NCBI RefSeq assembly: GCF_026162365.1
Contig: NZ_JAOANW010000005.1
Span: 1 to 64,000, forward strand
Origin: Nitratireductor luteus
Lineage (GTDB): Bacteria > Pseudomonadota > Alphaproteobacteria > Rhizobiales > Rhizobiaceae
Direction of reading: 5' to 3'
DNA length: 64,000 nt
Part shown: positions 17,400-25,794 of the stretch, piece after piece
How positions within the stretch are numbered: position 1 is the first letter of the stretch
Layout of the letters: each line of letters starts with the position of its first letter
Notes under the pieces: model-generated
The model's database searches: none
Told to the model about the DNA's origin: nothing
The model's input: only the letters and a program-made list of their open reading frames with translations
Translations under genes and position numbers: made by a program

Positions 17400-17827
17400 G
17401 TCGGAAGCACCACCTTAAAGCCCCAGCTGAAAGACAGATACAGGGTGACCGAGAGCGCAACCGGATAGACGATCAGCATCAGCGGGGAACGCATGCCGAA
17501 GGCCAGCATGGTGATGAGTGTAAAGCCCCAGACGCCAAAGCGGACATCCACGGCTTGAAAGAACCACAGATACACAACGAGGGCGATCATCACCACCGCG
17601 ATGCGGCGGTCCAGCAATGCGGGCATCCCCCCTTCCGAGCGCAGCCCGCGCAGCACGAGAAATGCGCCGCAGATCGCGAGGCCTGCAGCGCAGATCTGCG
17701 GTACGAAGCTCGGCGTCAGAGTATCGCTTCCCGCGCCAGTACCCAAACCGAGCGACATCGAAACCACCAGCGCCGCGAGCGCAAGAAGAACCGCCCCTGA
17801 AACAGTGTCCTTATGCAATATGTTCAT
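17390..17827 (-). CDS. tctB: tripartite tricarboxylate transporter, small permease (TctB family)
   Basis: A 145-residue protein with four hydrophobic segments, the size of TctB subunits. Family-typical features are an N-terminal helix followed by TLTPSFVPQICAAGLAICGAFLVLRGL and paired C-terminal helices. ATG 17827 is chosen because GAGG lies 5 bases upstream; an in-frame alternative at 17848 is weaker. It lies 42 bp after the TctC gene and overlaps TctA by 10 bp. Confidence 0.88.
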   Translation of the reverse strand: MNILHKDTVSGAVLLALAALVVSMSLGLGTGAGSDTLTPSFVPQICAAGLAICGAFLVLRGLRSEGGMPALLDRRIAVVMIALVVYLWFFQAVDVRFGVWGFTLITMLAFGMRSPLMLIVYPVALSVTLYLSFSWGFKVVLPTWI

Positions 17828-17869
17828 GTCGGCCTCTTCGGAACGCAAGCGGCGTGGGCGATGCGGAGG

Positions 17870-18844
17870 TCAGTTTTTCAGCAACCCAATCTCCGCCAGA
17901 ACCGGGCGCACGTTCTCCATATCTTCCTTCACCAGCGTTTCCATCTCCTTTGGGCCGAGATAGGCGGGATTGAAAAAGAACTCTTCGAGCCGCTGCGAAA
18001 ACTCGGGGGCTTCGACCAGGCCCTTGACCGCGCCGGAGAGCTCGTCGACGACCTCCTGCGGAACACCCGCAGGGGCGACGAGGCCGAACCATTGCGAATT
18101 CACATAGTCAAAGCCTTGCTCGCGGTAGGTCGGCACGTCCAGCATGAAGGACCAGCGCTCCTCGGCGGCAAGGCCCAGCACGCGGATGTCACTTTGGCCG
18201 TCCTCGCCAAACAGAGCAGGAAAGTTGGACCCCCCGCCGGTCAGGAAATCGACCTCGCCTGAGAGCAGCTTGACCAGACCGTCCTGGTTCGAGTCGGAGT
18301 TGACGAAGGTGGCCTGCACCCCTTGCTGCGCGAGGAAGACAGCCATCGCAAGATGCGGTCCGGAGGCAACGCCGGACCCTGAATAGGCGAGACGCTCGGT
18401 CTTGAGAGCTTCAACGAGATCATTGAGCGACTCGTAGGGGCTGTCCGCACGCACCGCGACCCCCGAGGGGATCTGTACGAGGCGGGCAATCATCGCGAAG
18501 CTGTCGACGTCATAGCCGGTCTCGGATATCAGAGGCCGGGCGCCGAGGGTCGAGTCGGAGCCGATCGCGACGGTGTAGCCGTCAGGCCGCGCGTTGGCGA
18601 GATTCGACAGGCCGATGGCACCGCCCGCGCCAGGCTGATTGATGATCACGACCGGCTGGCCGAGCGCTTCTTCGAGCGGCGCAGCCATCAAGCGCGCAAC
18701 CTGATCGGTCGCACCGCCCTGGCCGAACGGCACGATCATCTGGATCGGCTTTACGGGATATTGCTGTGCGGCGGCCGGCCCACCGATGAGAACCGCCGCG
18801 GCAACGGCAATTCCCGCAAGCCGGATAAATTGCTTCTTGAACAT
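17870..18844 (-). CDS. tctC: tripartite tricarboxylate transporter, binding protein (TctC family)
   Basis: A 324-residue periplasmic binding protein. A signal peptide spans residues 1-25 or so (FIRLAGIAVAAAVLIGGPAAAQ). The mature start QYPVKPIQMIVPFGQGGATDQVAR is the classic TctC/Bug opening, followed by VVIINQPGAGGAIGL and DGYTVAIGSDST. ATG 18844 has GGGAGG upstream; the open frame extends to 19006 but without a signal sequence. It is the first gene of the operon. The ligand is probably a mono- or dicarboxylate, as is usual for Bug proteins. Confidence 0.93.
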   Translation of the reverse strand: MFKKQFIRLAGIAVAAAVLIGGPAAAQQYPVKPIQMIVPFGQGGATDQVARLMAAPLEEALGQPVVIINQPGAGGAIGLSNLANARPDGYTVAIGSDSTLGARPLISETGYDVDSFAMIARLVQIPSGVAVRADSPYESLNDLVEALKTERLAYSGSGVASGPHLAMAVFLAQQGVQATFVNSDSNQDGLVKLLSGEVDFLTGGGSNFPALFGEDGQSDIRVLGLAAEERWSFMLDVPTYREQGFDYVNSQWFGLVAPAGVPQEVVDELSGAVKGLVEAPEFSQRLEEFFFNPAYLGPKEMETLVKEDMENVRPVLAEIGLLKN

Positions 18845-19124
18845 GTTTTCCTCCCTTTTTCTGTTCATGTCACTGAACTTTGAGCGAACTGGCCCCCGAG
18901 GATTTGGATGAGTATTCGAAGGGCGTGGCTTTGGCTTATTCAGCTCCGCTATGCCTGGAACACCGGTTTGGTTGTCCCGCCTTGGCAGCTCCGATGGCAT
19001 GATCACCGGAAAAAGCGGTCGAGGCAGCCTATGTCGCTTCGGTCGAACCCGATCACCTCCTCATCGGTACGGCAGTCCTGGCCGACGTCTCTCCCCCAAG
19101 CTCGGCCGGAAAATCCTTTCTGCT

Positions 19125-19943
19125 CTACGAGACGCTCGCTTCAGTCACCTCCGCAATCGCCGCCGCGATGTCGTCCGGCCGCTCCACTAATGTCAGATGC
19201 CGAGCATGCGGCAGAATGGTCAACCTCGCGCCAGGAATTTCCCGCGCTAGATATTCCGAAGCCGCAACCGGAGTGGCGTAGTCATCCTCGCCGACGACGA
19301 CCTGAGCTGGCACCTTGATTCCGGAAAGGACGGGCCGAAGATCGGCCGCTCCGAGCATGATACAGGACGCAGCATAGCACTCTAGGTCATTGGCAATGAA
19401 GATCTCGATCACCTCAGCGACGCGTTGGGGATGGTCGGCTTGGTAAGCGTCGCTGAACCAGCGTGTTGTCTGAAAGCCGCTCATCGACGCCAACCCCTCC
19501 GTCCGTGCCTTGGCGGCCCGCTCGGCCCATGAGGCTTGGGCGTCCAGCCCATACCAACTGGTCGTGTCGACGAGGATCAGGCCTTTCAGTCGCTGTGGAT
19601 AGGCGCCGGCAAAGGCCTGCGCCACACAGCCCCCCATCGAGCATCCGGCCACGACTGCCCCGGACCACCCCGCGTGATCCATGAGATCGGCAAGATCGTC
19701 GGCAAATTGTTCGACACTGTAGGGGCCGGGGCTCCGTTCGGACCGGCCATGCCCGCGGCAATCCGGTGCGATGACATCCATCTGCGCCGCCGTCAGCCGC
19801 GCCGCCACCGGCTCCCAAAGGCTACCGTCTAGTGCCAGCGGATGAACGAGCACAATTCGCCCACCCGGATTGCCAACGCCCCAACGGCGGTAGGCGATCC
19901 TCGCGCTGTCGCGCAAGCTTGCAGTTTCGATTTCTGCATTCAC
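19125..19943 (-). CDS. alpha/beta hydrolase, 3-oxoadipate enol-lactonase-like
   Basis: A 272-residue cytosolic alpha/beta-fold hydrolase. The oxyanion strand is VLVHPLALDGSLWEPV (31-46). The nucleophile elbow is GCSMGG with S102, the acid is probably in VVGEDDYATP near 215-222, and the catalytic His is in PHARHLTLVE near 247. Overall it resembles PcaD-type enol-lactonases more than N-formylmaleamate deformylase. It lies 46 bp downstream of the NicC-like monooxygenase on the same strand, so it probably acts on a ring-cleavage or ester/lactone product of the same pathway. The exact reaction is undetermined. Confidence 0.87.
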   Translation of the reverse strand: MNAEIETASLRDSARIAYRRWGVGNPGGRIVLVHPLALDGSLWEPVAARLTAAQMDVIAPDCRGHGRSERSPGPYSVEQFADDLADLMDHAGWSGAVVAGCSMGGCVAQAFAGAYPQRLKGLILVDTTSWYGLDAQASWAERAAKARTEGLASMSGFQTTRWFSDAYQADHPQRVAEVIEIFIANDLECYAASCIMLGAADLRPVLSGIKVPAQVVVGEDDYATPVAASEYLAREIPGARLTILPHARHLTLVERPDDIAAAIAEVTEASVS

Positions 19944-19989
19944 TATTCAGCTCCCGGCTTTGCGAAGCGGCCTTGTGCGCCTTCTTGTC

Positions 19990-21162
19990 TCATGCACTCG
20001 TCACATCTGCCGTTGTTGCTTCGGAAGCGTCCATCAGCGGCACGTTCCAAGCATCGTAGCCATAGAGCCAAGTTGGATCGTCATTGCCGCCGGACATCCA
20101 GGTATTCGCGCTGGAAATGGCCTGGATACGCGATGTTCGAGGCTTGCGATTCGCCTCATAATTGCGGAAAGCGCGCTCTATATCATCACCTTCGAGCGCC
20201 GAAATGCAGCGGGCGAGGACGGCCGCGTCCTCGATCGAGGTCGCCGCCCCTTGGGCCATGTAGGGAGTCATCGGATGACAGGCATCGCCCAGCAGCGCCA
20301 CACGACCGTCGCTCCAATGTGGCAGCGGCTCACGCTCCAGAATAGCCCATTTGTGGCAATCTGGGCACGCATTCAGCACCATCTGCACTTCGGGATGGAA
20401 CCCATCATAAGCTGTGCGCAGTTCTTCGACATCACCCTTGGCCGACCAGGACTCCTCGGTCATCCATCTTGCGTCTTCCGGTACGCTCGTGACGAAATAG
20501 AGATGGCTACGGTTCGGTGTGGTGTAATAGATAACGATATGCCGATCGGGCCCCCACCATTTCGTGCGCGATGGCGCGATCTCGTCGCCGCCCATTAGAC
20601 TGGCCTCAAAAACGGCGCGATAAGCGATGCGCCCCTTGTGCAACGGCGCATCGGGACCGACGATGATGTCGCGTACACGCGAATGGACACCGTCCGCCCC
20701 GATCACAGCATCGGCGCGCACTTTCGTGCCGTCGGCGAAGCGGAGCTCGACGCCGTTGCCCACCGGGTCCAGCCCGACGAGTTTTTTGCCCAAATGCACG
20801 ATCTGGGGTGGCAGGACGGAATAGAGCGCCTCATGCAGGTCGGCACGGTGCGTGCAGAGGAAGGGTGCCCCGTACAGACTTTCAGGCATTGGCAGCTCAC
20901 GCTTGATCTCGCCCGTATCCCAGACCCTGTTCAAATGGGAGTAGGGTTCGAAGGACACTTTGCGGAGCTGTTCCTCGACGCCGATTCCGCGCAGCACACG
21001 CGATGAGTTGGGCAGCATCTGGATGCCGGCTCCGACTCGTAAGAACCGTTCGGCCTGTTCGTAGACGTTCACTTCGACACCGACCCGGCGAAGTGTCGCG
21101 GCGACGGCCAGTCCTCCCATTCCGGCGCCAACGATTGCGATTGATAGCTTTTTCTTGCTCAT
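19990..21162 (-). CDS. FAD-dependent aromatic hydroxylase, NicC-like (6-hydroxynicotinate 3-monooxygenase family)
   Basis: A 390-residue class A flavoprotein monooxygenase. Visible motifs: GAGMGG (12-17) for ADP, GADGVHS (155-161) and GDACHP (292-297) for FAD. The stretches KWWGPDRHIVIYYTT (201-215), LYFVTSVPE, YMAQGAATSIEDAA and the C-terminal SSANTWMSGGNDDPTWLYGYD follow 6-hydroxynicotinate 3-monooxygenase (NicC) more closely than salicylate hydroxylase, as I remember those sequences. NicC decarboxylates and hydroxylates a hydroxypyridine carboxylate using NADH and O2. The neighbouring molybdenum hydroxylase and decarboxylase genes fit such a pathway. The exact substrate is unproven. Confidence 0.85.
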   Translation of the reverse strand: MSKKKLSIAIVGAGMGGLAVAATLRRVGVEVNVYEQAERFLRVGAGIQMLPNSSRVLRGIGVEEQLRKVSFEPYSHLNRVWDTGEIKRELPMPESLYGAPFLCTHRADLHEALYSVLPPQIVHLGKKLVGLDPVGNGVELRFADGTKVRADAVIGADGVHSRVRDIIVGPDAPLHKGRIAYRAVFEASLMGGDEIAPSRTKWWGPDRHIVIYYTTPNRSHLYFVTSVPEDARWMTEESWSAKGDVEELRTAYDGFHPEVQMVLNACPDCHKWAILEREPLPHWSDGRVALLGDACHPMTPYMAQGAATSIEDAAVLARCISALEGDDIERAFRNYEANRKPRTSRIQAISSANTWMSGGNDDPTWLYGYDAWNVPLMDASEATTADVTSA

Positions 21163-21218
21163 CGGATCTCCGGATTTGACTACTTTGTCCCCGAAGGTAG
21201 CCTGGTCAGAAGTGTATG

Positions 21219-21234
21219 TAAAATATCTATTTTA
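21219..21234. promoter_or_regulatory. 16-bp perfect palindrome upstream of the NicC-like gene
   Basis: TAAAATA (21219-21225), TC, TATTTTA (21228-21234) lies about 57 bases upstream of the monooxygenase start. The symmetry extends imperfectly to GTAT...ATAC. It lies in the gap shared with the convergently placed end of the LysR gene (21325). It could be an LTTR site or a -10 region. Confidence 0.45.
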
Positions 21235-21324
21235 TACTATATTAGGACTTTATAAGTTTGAATGCGGCGAGGATACTCGGATGAACCGTCTCTCCTCAAG
21301 GGAGCTGGACCTAGTCAGCGGGTG

Positions 21325-22236
21325 TTACCTGCCCATGCATTCCTGGGCAATTTCGGAGGTGATCTCGATAAACCTCTTCACGAGGGCGAGCCGCTCATTC
21401 GTGCGAAAGGCGATATAGAGCGGCAGGGGAGGAATGACGTCGCCTGTCAACGGCCGGTAGTGGACCGAAGCACGGTGCAGGATGCCCATCGAGGCGGGAA
21501 CGATTGTCAATCCGCGCCCGGCGGAGACGAGATTGATCGCCGCGATCATGCGACTGACCTGATCGGAGATGGTGATAGGGATCTCCGCCTGGTCGAGGCG
21601 TTTCAGGATGCCATCGAAGATTCCCGGGCCATCGGGACGCCGGTAGACGACGATCTTCTCGCCTGCCAACGCCCGGGTTTCGAGCGGACCATCGCCCGAT
21701 CGGGCCAGCGGGTGGCCGGCTGGAATCGCGACGATCATTCCCTCCTGCCCGAGGGACCGGCTCGTCAGATTCTTGAAATCGTCTGTAGCGACATGTGAAA
21801 ATGCGACGTCAATCCTGTTGTTCTGCAAGGCGAGAACCAACTCATAAGTCTCGCTCTCCTCAACCGCGATCTGCACCAGCGGGAAGCTCTGCCGAAACGA
21901 GCCCAGCACCCTCGGCGTCAGTGCATGCAAAGAAGCGGAACTGGTGAAGCCGACTGACAACGTTCCGCTCTCGCCAATGTTGAAGCGGCGAACGTGGTCC
22001 ACCGCCTCCTGTGCTCGGGAAAGGATCGCCCGTGCCTCCTCAAGGAACACCCGGCCTGCAGCATTGAGGGCAATACGCTTCGGCGCCCGATCGAAGAGCT
22101 GAACACCAAGCTCGGCCTCCAGCGCTTTCAACTGCTGACCAAGCGGCGGTTGCTGGATCCCCAAGCGCTCCGCCGCGCGCGTGATGCTGCCTTCTTCGGC
22201 AACGGCAACAAAGTATCTTAGATGGCGTAGTTCCAA
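21325..22236 (-). CDS. LysR-family transcriptional regulator (CatM/BenM-like)
   Basis: A 303-residue LTTR. The N-terminal MELRHLRYFVAVAEEGSITRAAERLGIQQPPLGQQLKALE is the winged HTH typical of the CatM/BenM/CbnR branch that controls aromatic catabolism. The effector domain starts near residue 90 (GTLSVGFTSSASLHALTPRVL). It is on the same strand and upstream of the NicC-like monooxygenase and hydrolase, with 162 bases between them holding a palindrome. It is the likely activator of that pair. Confidence 0.92.
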   Translation of the reverse strand: MELRHLRYFVAVAEEGSITRAAERLGIQQPPLGQQLKALEAELGVQLFDRAPKRIALNAAGRVFLEEARAILSRAQEAVDHVRRFNIGESGTLSVGFTSSASLHALTPRVLGSFRQSFPLVQIAVEESETYELVLALQNNRIDVAFSHVATDDFKNLTSRSLGQEGMIVAIPAGHPLARSGDGPLETRALAGEKIVVYRRPDGPGIFDGILKRLDQAEIPITISDQVSRMIAAINLVSAGRGLTIVPASMGILHRASVHYRPLTGDVIPPLPLYIAFRTNERLALVKRFIEITSEIAQECMGR

Positions 22237-22524
22237 GGTACCTCTCTACATCGCGTATACATCCAACTAAACGTGTCCGCTCATAGATCTCGGGGAAGCG
22301 ACCGAGTTGGAAGATCGCTATTTGGCCAATCGAAAGAGTGGTCGGCGTGTTGAGTCAGTAAACCTCATTGTTACATGTCAAAACGACAATTTTTATTGAC
22401 CGAGACAATATTGCAAACATCAACCTTTCTCCATCGCACACGAACTTGCTCATTGCCTCACCATTGGGGGCATGTCGAATGTACGCCTCAACGAGCTTGT
22501 CGATCCGGATCACCTGACCATCGC
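22237..22524. other. intergenic stretch with no recognisable gene
   Basis: About 290 bases lie between the LysR start and a TRAP-permease remnant. It presumably holds the LysR promoter. No complete gene is visible. Confidence 0.4.
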
Positions 22525-22896
22525 TGCATTCTTCTCGTCAATCTGATGTTGCTCTTCCTCGGTATGTTGATGGAGGGGACGGCGCTGCTCATTGTGCTGG
22601 TACCCTTGCTGAAGCCCGCCGTCCTGGCCCTTGGAATTGATCCTGTTCATGTTGGAATCGTGATGATCGTCGATCTGTCGATCGGCACCGTGACGCCGCC
22701 CTTGGGGACGGTGATGTTGCTTGTCACAAGCCTGTCCGCGGTCAGAATGGGCGAGTTCGTCCGCGAATCTGGTGCGCTCTATCTTGCGCTCCTGCTCCTT
22801 CTCGTTCTCATCATACTTGTACCTGGGCTATCCCTCGTGCTGACCTACCCCTGTGGAAGGGTATTTAGTAAGTTGACTCTTATAAAAGAGTCGTGA
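22525..22896 (+). pseudogene. TRAP large permease (DctM) C-terminal remnant
   Basis: This frame encodes LLVNLMLLFLGMLMEGTALL, then GIDPVHVGIVMIVDLSIGTVTPPLGTVML and a final hydrophobic helix. These are the last 100 or so residues of a DctM permease, including the TPPLG motif. Everything upstream (the first three quarters of the protein) and the partner genes are missing. No start codon with a ribosome site serves this fragment. It is a relic of a deleted TRAP operon at the edge of the next module. Confidence 0.8.
22875..22892. promoter_or_regulatory. palindrome, candidate GntR operator 1
   Basis: GACTCT (22875-22880), TATAAA, AGAGTC (22887-22892) lies 57 bases upstream of the amidohydrolase start. 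A closely related palindrome sits before the Tct operon at 24775-24786. The common core is CTTATAWAAGAG. The GntR-UTRA gene immediately downstream of the amidohydrolase is the obvious candidate ligand. Confidence 0.55.
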
Positions 22897-22949
22897 ATGA
22901 CAAAAGGGCCGTATTCGCCATTTTTAAAATGCCACCGCGGGAGGACCCC

Positions 22950-23969
22950 ATGCCGAAGCCGATAATCGTCGATGCCCATGCGCATGTTCTGGATGCCGAG
23001 ACGATTGCTCTTCTGCAGCGGGAGGTGCCGAAGCTGGCGCCGAAATTGATACCCATCGACGACGATTTCGCCATTCTGGAGATGATGGACGTGGTTCAGA
23101 ACCCCTTTCCGCGCGGGGCATGGGATCTGGAGCGGCGGTTCGAGGACATGGAGCGCTATGGCCTGGATCGCCAGGTCGTCGCCGTCTGCCCTCAGACGCT
23201 GCTTTACGGGGCTGAGGTGCAGGCGTCCCTTACTGTGGCGCAAATCCAGAATGACCAGATATCGGCCATGTGCGCGCGGTATCCCGACAAGTTCGCTGGC
23301 CTCGCCGCCGCGCCCATGCAGGCACCCGAACTGGCGGCGGAAGAGCTGACGCGCGCGATGCGGGACAAGAAACTCGGCGGAGCGATGATCGGCTCCAACA
23401 TCGGCGGCAAGAACCTAGACGATCCGGATTTCGACCCGTTCTGGGAAGTCGCCGACGCGCTTGGCGCTTTTATCCTTGTGCACCCGATCCATGTCGCAGG
23501 GATCGAGAGGCAGCGCAGCTATTATTTGAAGAACATCATCGGCAATCCCCTCGACACAACGATTGCAGCGGCGTGCCTCGTTTTTGGCGGAGTGATCGAA
23601 CGTTTTCCGAACATCACCTTCTTCATGTCCCATGGCGGCGGTTTCACGCCCTATCAGGCAGGCCGCTTCGTACATGGCTGGAATGTGCGGGACGAGCCCA
23701 AGCAGCGCCTCAAGGGGCGGCCCGAAGCGTCGCTGGACAAGCTGGTCTACGACACTATTCTTCATGCTCCCGAGCCGCTGCAATTTCTGATCGAGAATGT
23801 CGGGGCGGACCGGGTGATGCTGGGCACGGATTATCCGTTCGACATGGGGCAGTACGACATGGTTTCGGTCGTAAAATCGCTGGGTCTCGACCCTGCCACT
23901 GAACGCAAGGTTTCCTCCGGCACAATCGGTCGGCTTCTGCCCGCCGGCTTTGCAACGGCGGCAGTCTAA
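22950..23969 (+). CDS. amidohydrolase-family decarboxylase (ACMSD type)
   Basis: A 339-residue TIM-barrel protein of the amidohydrolase_2/ACMSD group, metal-dependent and mostly non-oxidative decarboxylases of aromatic or semialdehyde carboxylates. Metal and catalytic residues are visible: H10 and H12 in DAHAHV, H178 in LVHPIH, H228 in MSHGGG and D294 in GTDYPFDMG. ATG 22950 is chosen for its GGGAGG site; ATG at 22929 or 22893 would only add unrelated residues. It is followed without a gap by the GntR-UTRA gene. Family members include enzymes acting on hydroxypicolinate, resorcylate and aminocarboxymuconate semialdehyde; which one applies here is open. Confidence 0.88.
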   Translation: MPKPIIVDAHAHVLDAETIALLQREVPKLAPKLIPIDDDFAILEMMDVVQNPFPRGAWDLERRFEDMERYGLDRQVVAVCPQTLLYGAEVQASLTVAQIQNDQISAMCARYPDKFAGLAAAPMQAPELAAEELTRAMRDKKLGGAMIGSNIGGKNLDDPDFDPFWEVADALGAFILVHPIHVAGIERQRSYYLKNIIGNPLDTTIAAACLVFGGVIERFPNITFFMSHGGGFTPYQAGRFVHGWNVRDEPKQRLKGRPEASLDKLVYDTILHAPEPLQFLIENVGADRVMLGTDYPFDMGQYDMVSVVKSLGLDPATERKVSSGTIGRLLPAGFATAAV

Positions 23970-24716
23970 GTGGTGCTCCGCGAGAGCATCTCGCGCCAGC
24001 GTGGCGCCCGGCGGGATGTCCCTCTCTACGAGATGGTCGACAGTGTCATTCGCAAGCGCCTTGTTGAGAACGACTATCCGCCAGGTTCGATGCTGCCGAG
24101 TGAAATTCAACTGGCCAAGGAACTTGGGGTCAGTCAGGGTACCGTGCGCCGGGCGCTTGACGGCCTAGTGGCCGAAGGGCTGGTGAATCGGCGTCAGGGG
24201 CTGGGAACCTTCGTGTCGGAAATGGAAGACCGCCGGTCGCTGTTTCTGTTCTTCAACATGATTGCCCATGACGGCCGCCAGGAAATGCCAGCGGCGCGGC
24301 TGATCAGCGCCGAAGACGGTCAGGCGAGCGAGGAGGAGGCCCGCAAGCTGGCCGTGACGCCCGGCGCGCCGGTGCGCCGCCTTCTGCGGATCCGGCTGTT
24401 CCGCGAGACGCCGACGATCGTCGAACGTGTTGTCGTTTCGGAGTCGGTACTGCCCGGTCTTGGGCGCGACTCCACGCCGCCCGATCATCTGTTCCGGCAT
24501 TACGAGACAAGGTACAAAGTCACCGTTGTGGAGGCCGACGAAAGCCTACGCGCTGTGGCAGCGACAGCTGAGGAGGCGCGGTTATTGGAAATCGCGCCCG
24601 GCGCTCCGCTTCTTGAGGTAGATCGCGTCGCATTTGCCATCGGGCGTCGGCCCGTGGAATGGCGGGTGAGCCGTTGCGACACCTCGGGGCACGACTACCA
24701 CATAGACCGCGGATAA
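23970..24716 (+). CDS. GntR-family regulator with UTRA domain (HutC type)
   Basis: A 248-residue repressor. The winged HTH is at about 18-85 (PLYEMVDSVIRKRLVENDYPPG, SEIQLAKELGVSQGTVRRALDGLVAEGLVNRRQGLGTFV) and the UTRA ligand domain at about 100-245. The start is GTG at 23970, immediately after the amidohydrolase stop codon, so the two are translationally coupled. Matching palindromes before the amidohydrolase (22875-22892) and before the Tct operon (24775-24786) are good operator candidates. This would make it an autoregulated repressor of both units, relieved by a pathway compound. Confidence 0.92.
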   Translation: MVLRESISRQRGARRDVPLYEMVDSVIRKRLVENDYPPGSMLPSEIQLAKELGVSQGTVRRALDGLVAEGLVNRRQGLGTFVSEMEDRRSLFLFFNMIAHDGRQEMPAARLISAEDGQASEEEARKLAVTPGAPVRRLLRIRLFRETPTIVERVVVSESVLPGLGRDSTPPDHLFRHYETRYKVTVVEADESLRAVAATAEEARLLEIAPGAPLLEVDRVAFAIGRRPVEWRVSRCDTSGHDYHIDRG

Positions 24717-24752
24717 GCCCCGAAACCAAGCGAAATATGCGCGTGGGGTGGG

Positions 24753-24786
24753 TTGACCTAAGTACGCATATCAGTCTTATATAAGA
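24753..24786 (+). promoter_or_regulatory. promoter of second Tct operon with GntR operator 2
   Basis: TTGACC (24753-24758) and TTATAT (24777-24782), 18 bases apart, form a plausible sigma-70 promoter. The perfect palindrome TCTTATATAAGA (24775-24786) overlaps the -10 element, the classic position for repression. It matches the palindrome at 22875-22892. Transcription would start about 50 bases before the TctC ATG. Confidence 0.55.
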
Positions 24787-24843
24787 GTTATAAGAATCGT
24801 TGGAGTGGCCGTTCGGATGGACGGCTGAAAGGGAGGAGAAAAT

Positions 24844-25794
24844 ATGAAGCTGGTATCCACAATCGCAATGACGGCTGTGCTCGCCACGACAGCAACGGCG
24901 TCGATGGCGGCCGAGTGCGGAGATTTTCCGCAGCGCCCGATCGAGGTCGTCGTGCCTTATGGCGCGGGCGGCGCAGTCGACATCACATCGCGCACGCTTG
25001 CCGAGGCCGCCAAAGTGGTCGCTGGCTGGGAACTGCGCGTTGCCAACCGGACCGGCGCGGGTACCGTCACTGGGCAAGATTATCTTGCGACCCAGGCGCC
25101 GACCGACGGCTATACCATAGGTGTGATGCCTCTTATGGCGGCCGTTCTCAACGACGCGGATGAGCGCAATGCGCTTGAGCCGGGCTCTCTGGAAGTTCTG
25201 GAAGCCATCGCCTTCGACCCTTGGCTATTCGTGGCACTGAAGGGCCAGACCCTCGATAGCCTGATCAAAAAAGGGGAGGCAGGCGAGCTGCGCTACGCCT
25301 TCAGCCCTGGATCCGAACAGGGGCTGATGGGTGACAAATTCCAGGAGAAGCACGGCTTTGAGATGGCGCGTGTTCCTCTTGCCGGCGGCGTCAATCGTCT
25401 GGGTGGTCTTCTCAACGGTTCCGTCGATATCGCGCCCAGCTTTTACGGCGAGTCGAAGCAGTATATCGACAGCGGCGTCATGGTGCCGATCGGCTATACC
25501 AATGATGTGCCCTTCGGACCGGACGAATCCACGGTCGCACTTGGCAGCGAGGGATATGACTTCGGTCACAATGTTTGGGGCTCTTATCGCGTTGTCTTGG
25601 TTCCAGACGGTGTGCCGGAGGACATCAAGTCGTGCCTTGCGGATACCTTGACCGAGATCATGGAAAGTGAGCAAGGCAAGGAAATATTCCTTGAAAAGAC
25701 CATCCTCGTCGAACCGGTCGGTCATGAGACGGCGAAGGCCAAATACGGCGAATTCCAGAAGATCGTGAACGACCTGCTTGCGGTCAAAGGCTAA
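24844..25794 (+). CDS. tctC: tripartite tricarboxylate transporter, binding protein (TctC family)
   Basis: A 316-residue periplasmic binding protein. A signal peptide lies at 1-23 (STIAMTAVLATTATASMAA). The opening FPQRPIEVVVPYGAGGAVDITSRTLAE and the following NRTGAGTVTGQDYL are TctC/Bug-like. A strong GGAGGAGA site precedes the ATG. Two extra cysteines (in AAECGDF and in KSCLADTL) may form a disulfide. It is first of a TctC-TctB-TctA operon continuing into an aldehyde dehydrogenase, and sits behind the putative GntR operator. Confidence 0.93.
   Translation: MKLVSTIAMTAVLATTATASMAAECGDFPQRPIEVVVPYGAGGAVDITSRTLAEAAKVVAGWELRVANRTGAGTVTGQDYLATQAPTDGYTIGVMPLMAAVLNDADERNALEPGSLEVLEAIAFDPWLFVALKGQTLDSLIKKGEAGELRYAFSPGSEQGLMGDKFQEKHGFEMARVPLAGGVNRLGGLLNGSVDIAPSFYGESKQYIDSGVMVPIGYTNDVPFGPDESTVALGSEGYDFGHNVWGSYRVVLVPDGVPEDIKSCLADTLTEIMESEQGKEIFLEKTILVEPVGHETAKAKYGEFQKIVNDLLAVKG

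Noticed and set aside
19125-19943. Assignment of the alpha/beta hydrolase as N-formylmaleamate deformylase (NicD)
   Set aside because: Tempting because of the NicC-like neighbour, but the sequence around the nucleophile and N-terminus looks closer to enol-lactonases, so the specific name was not used.
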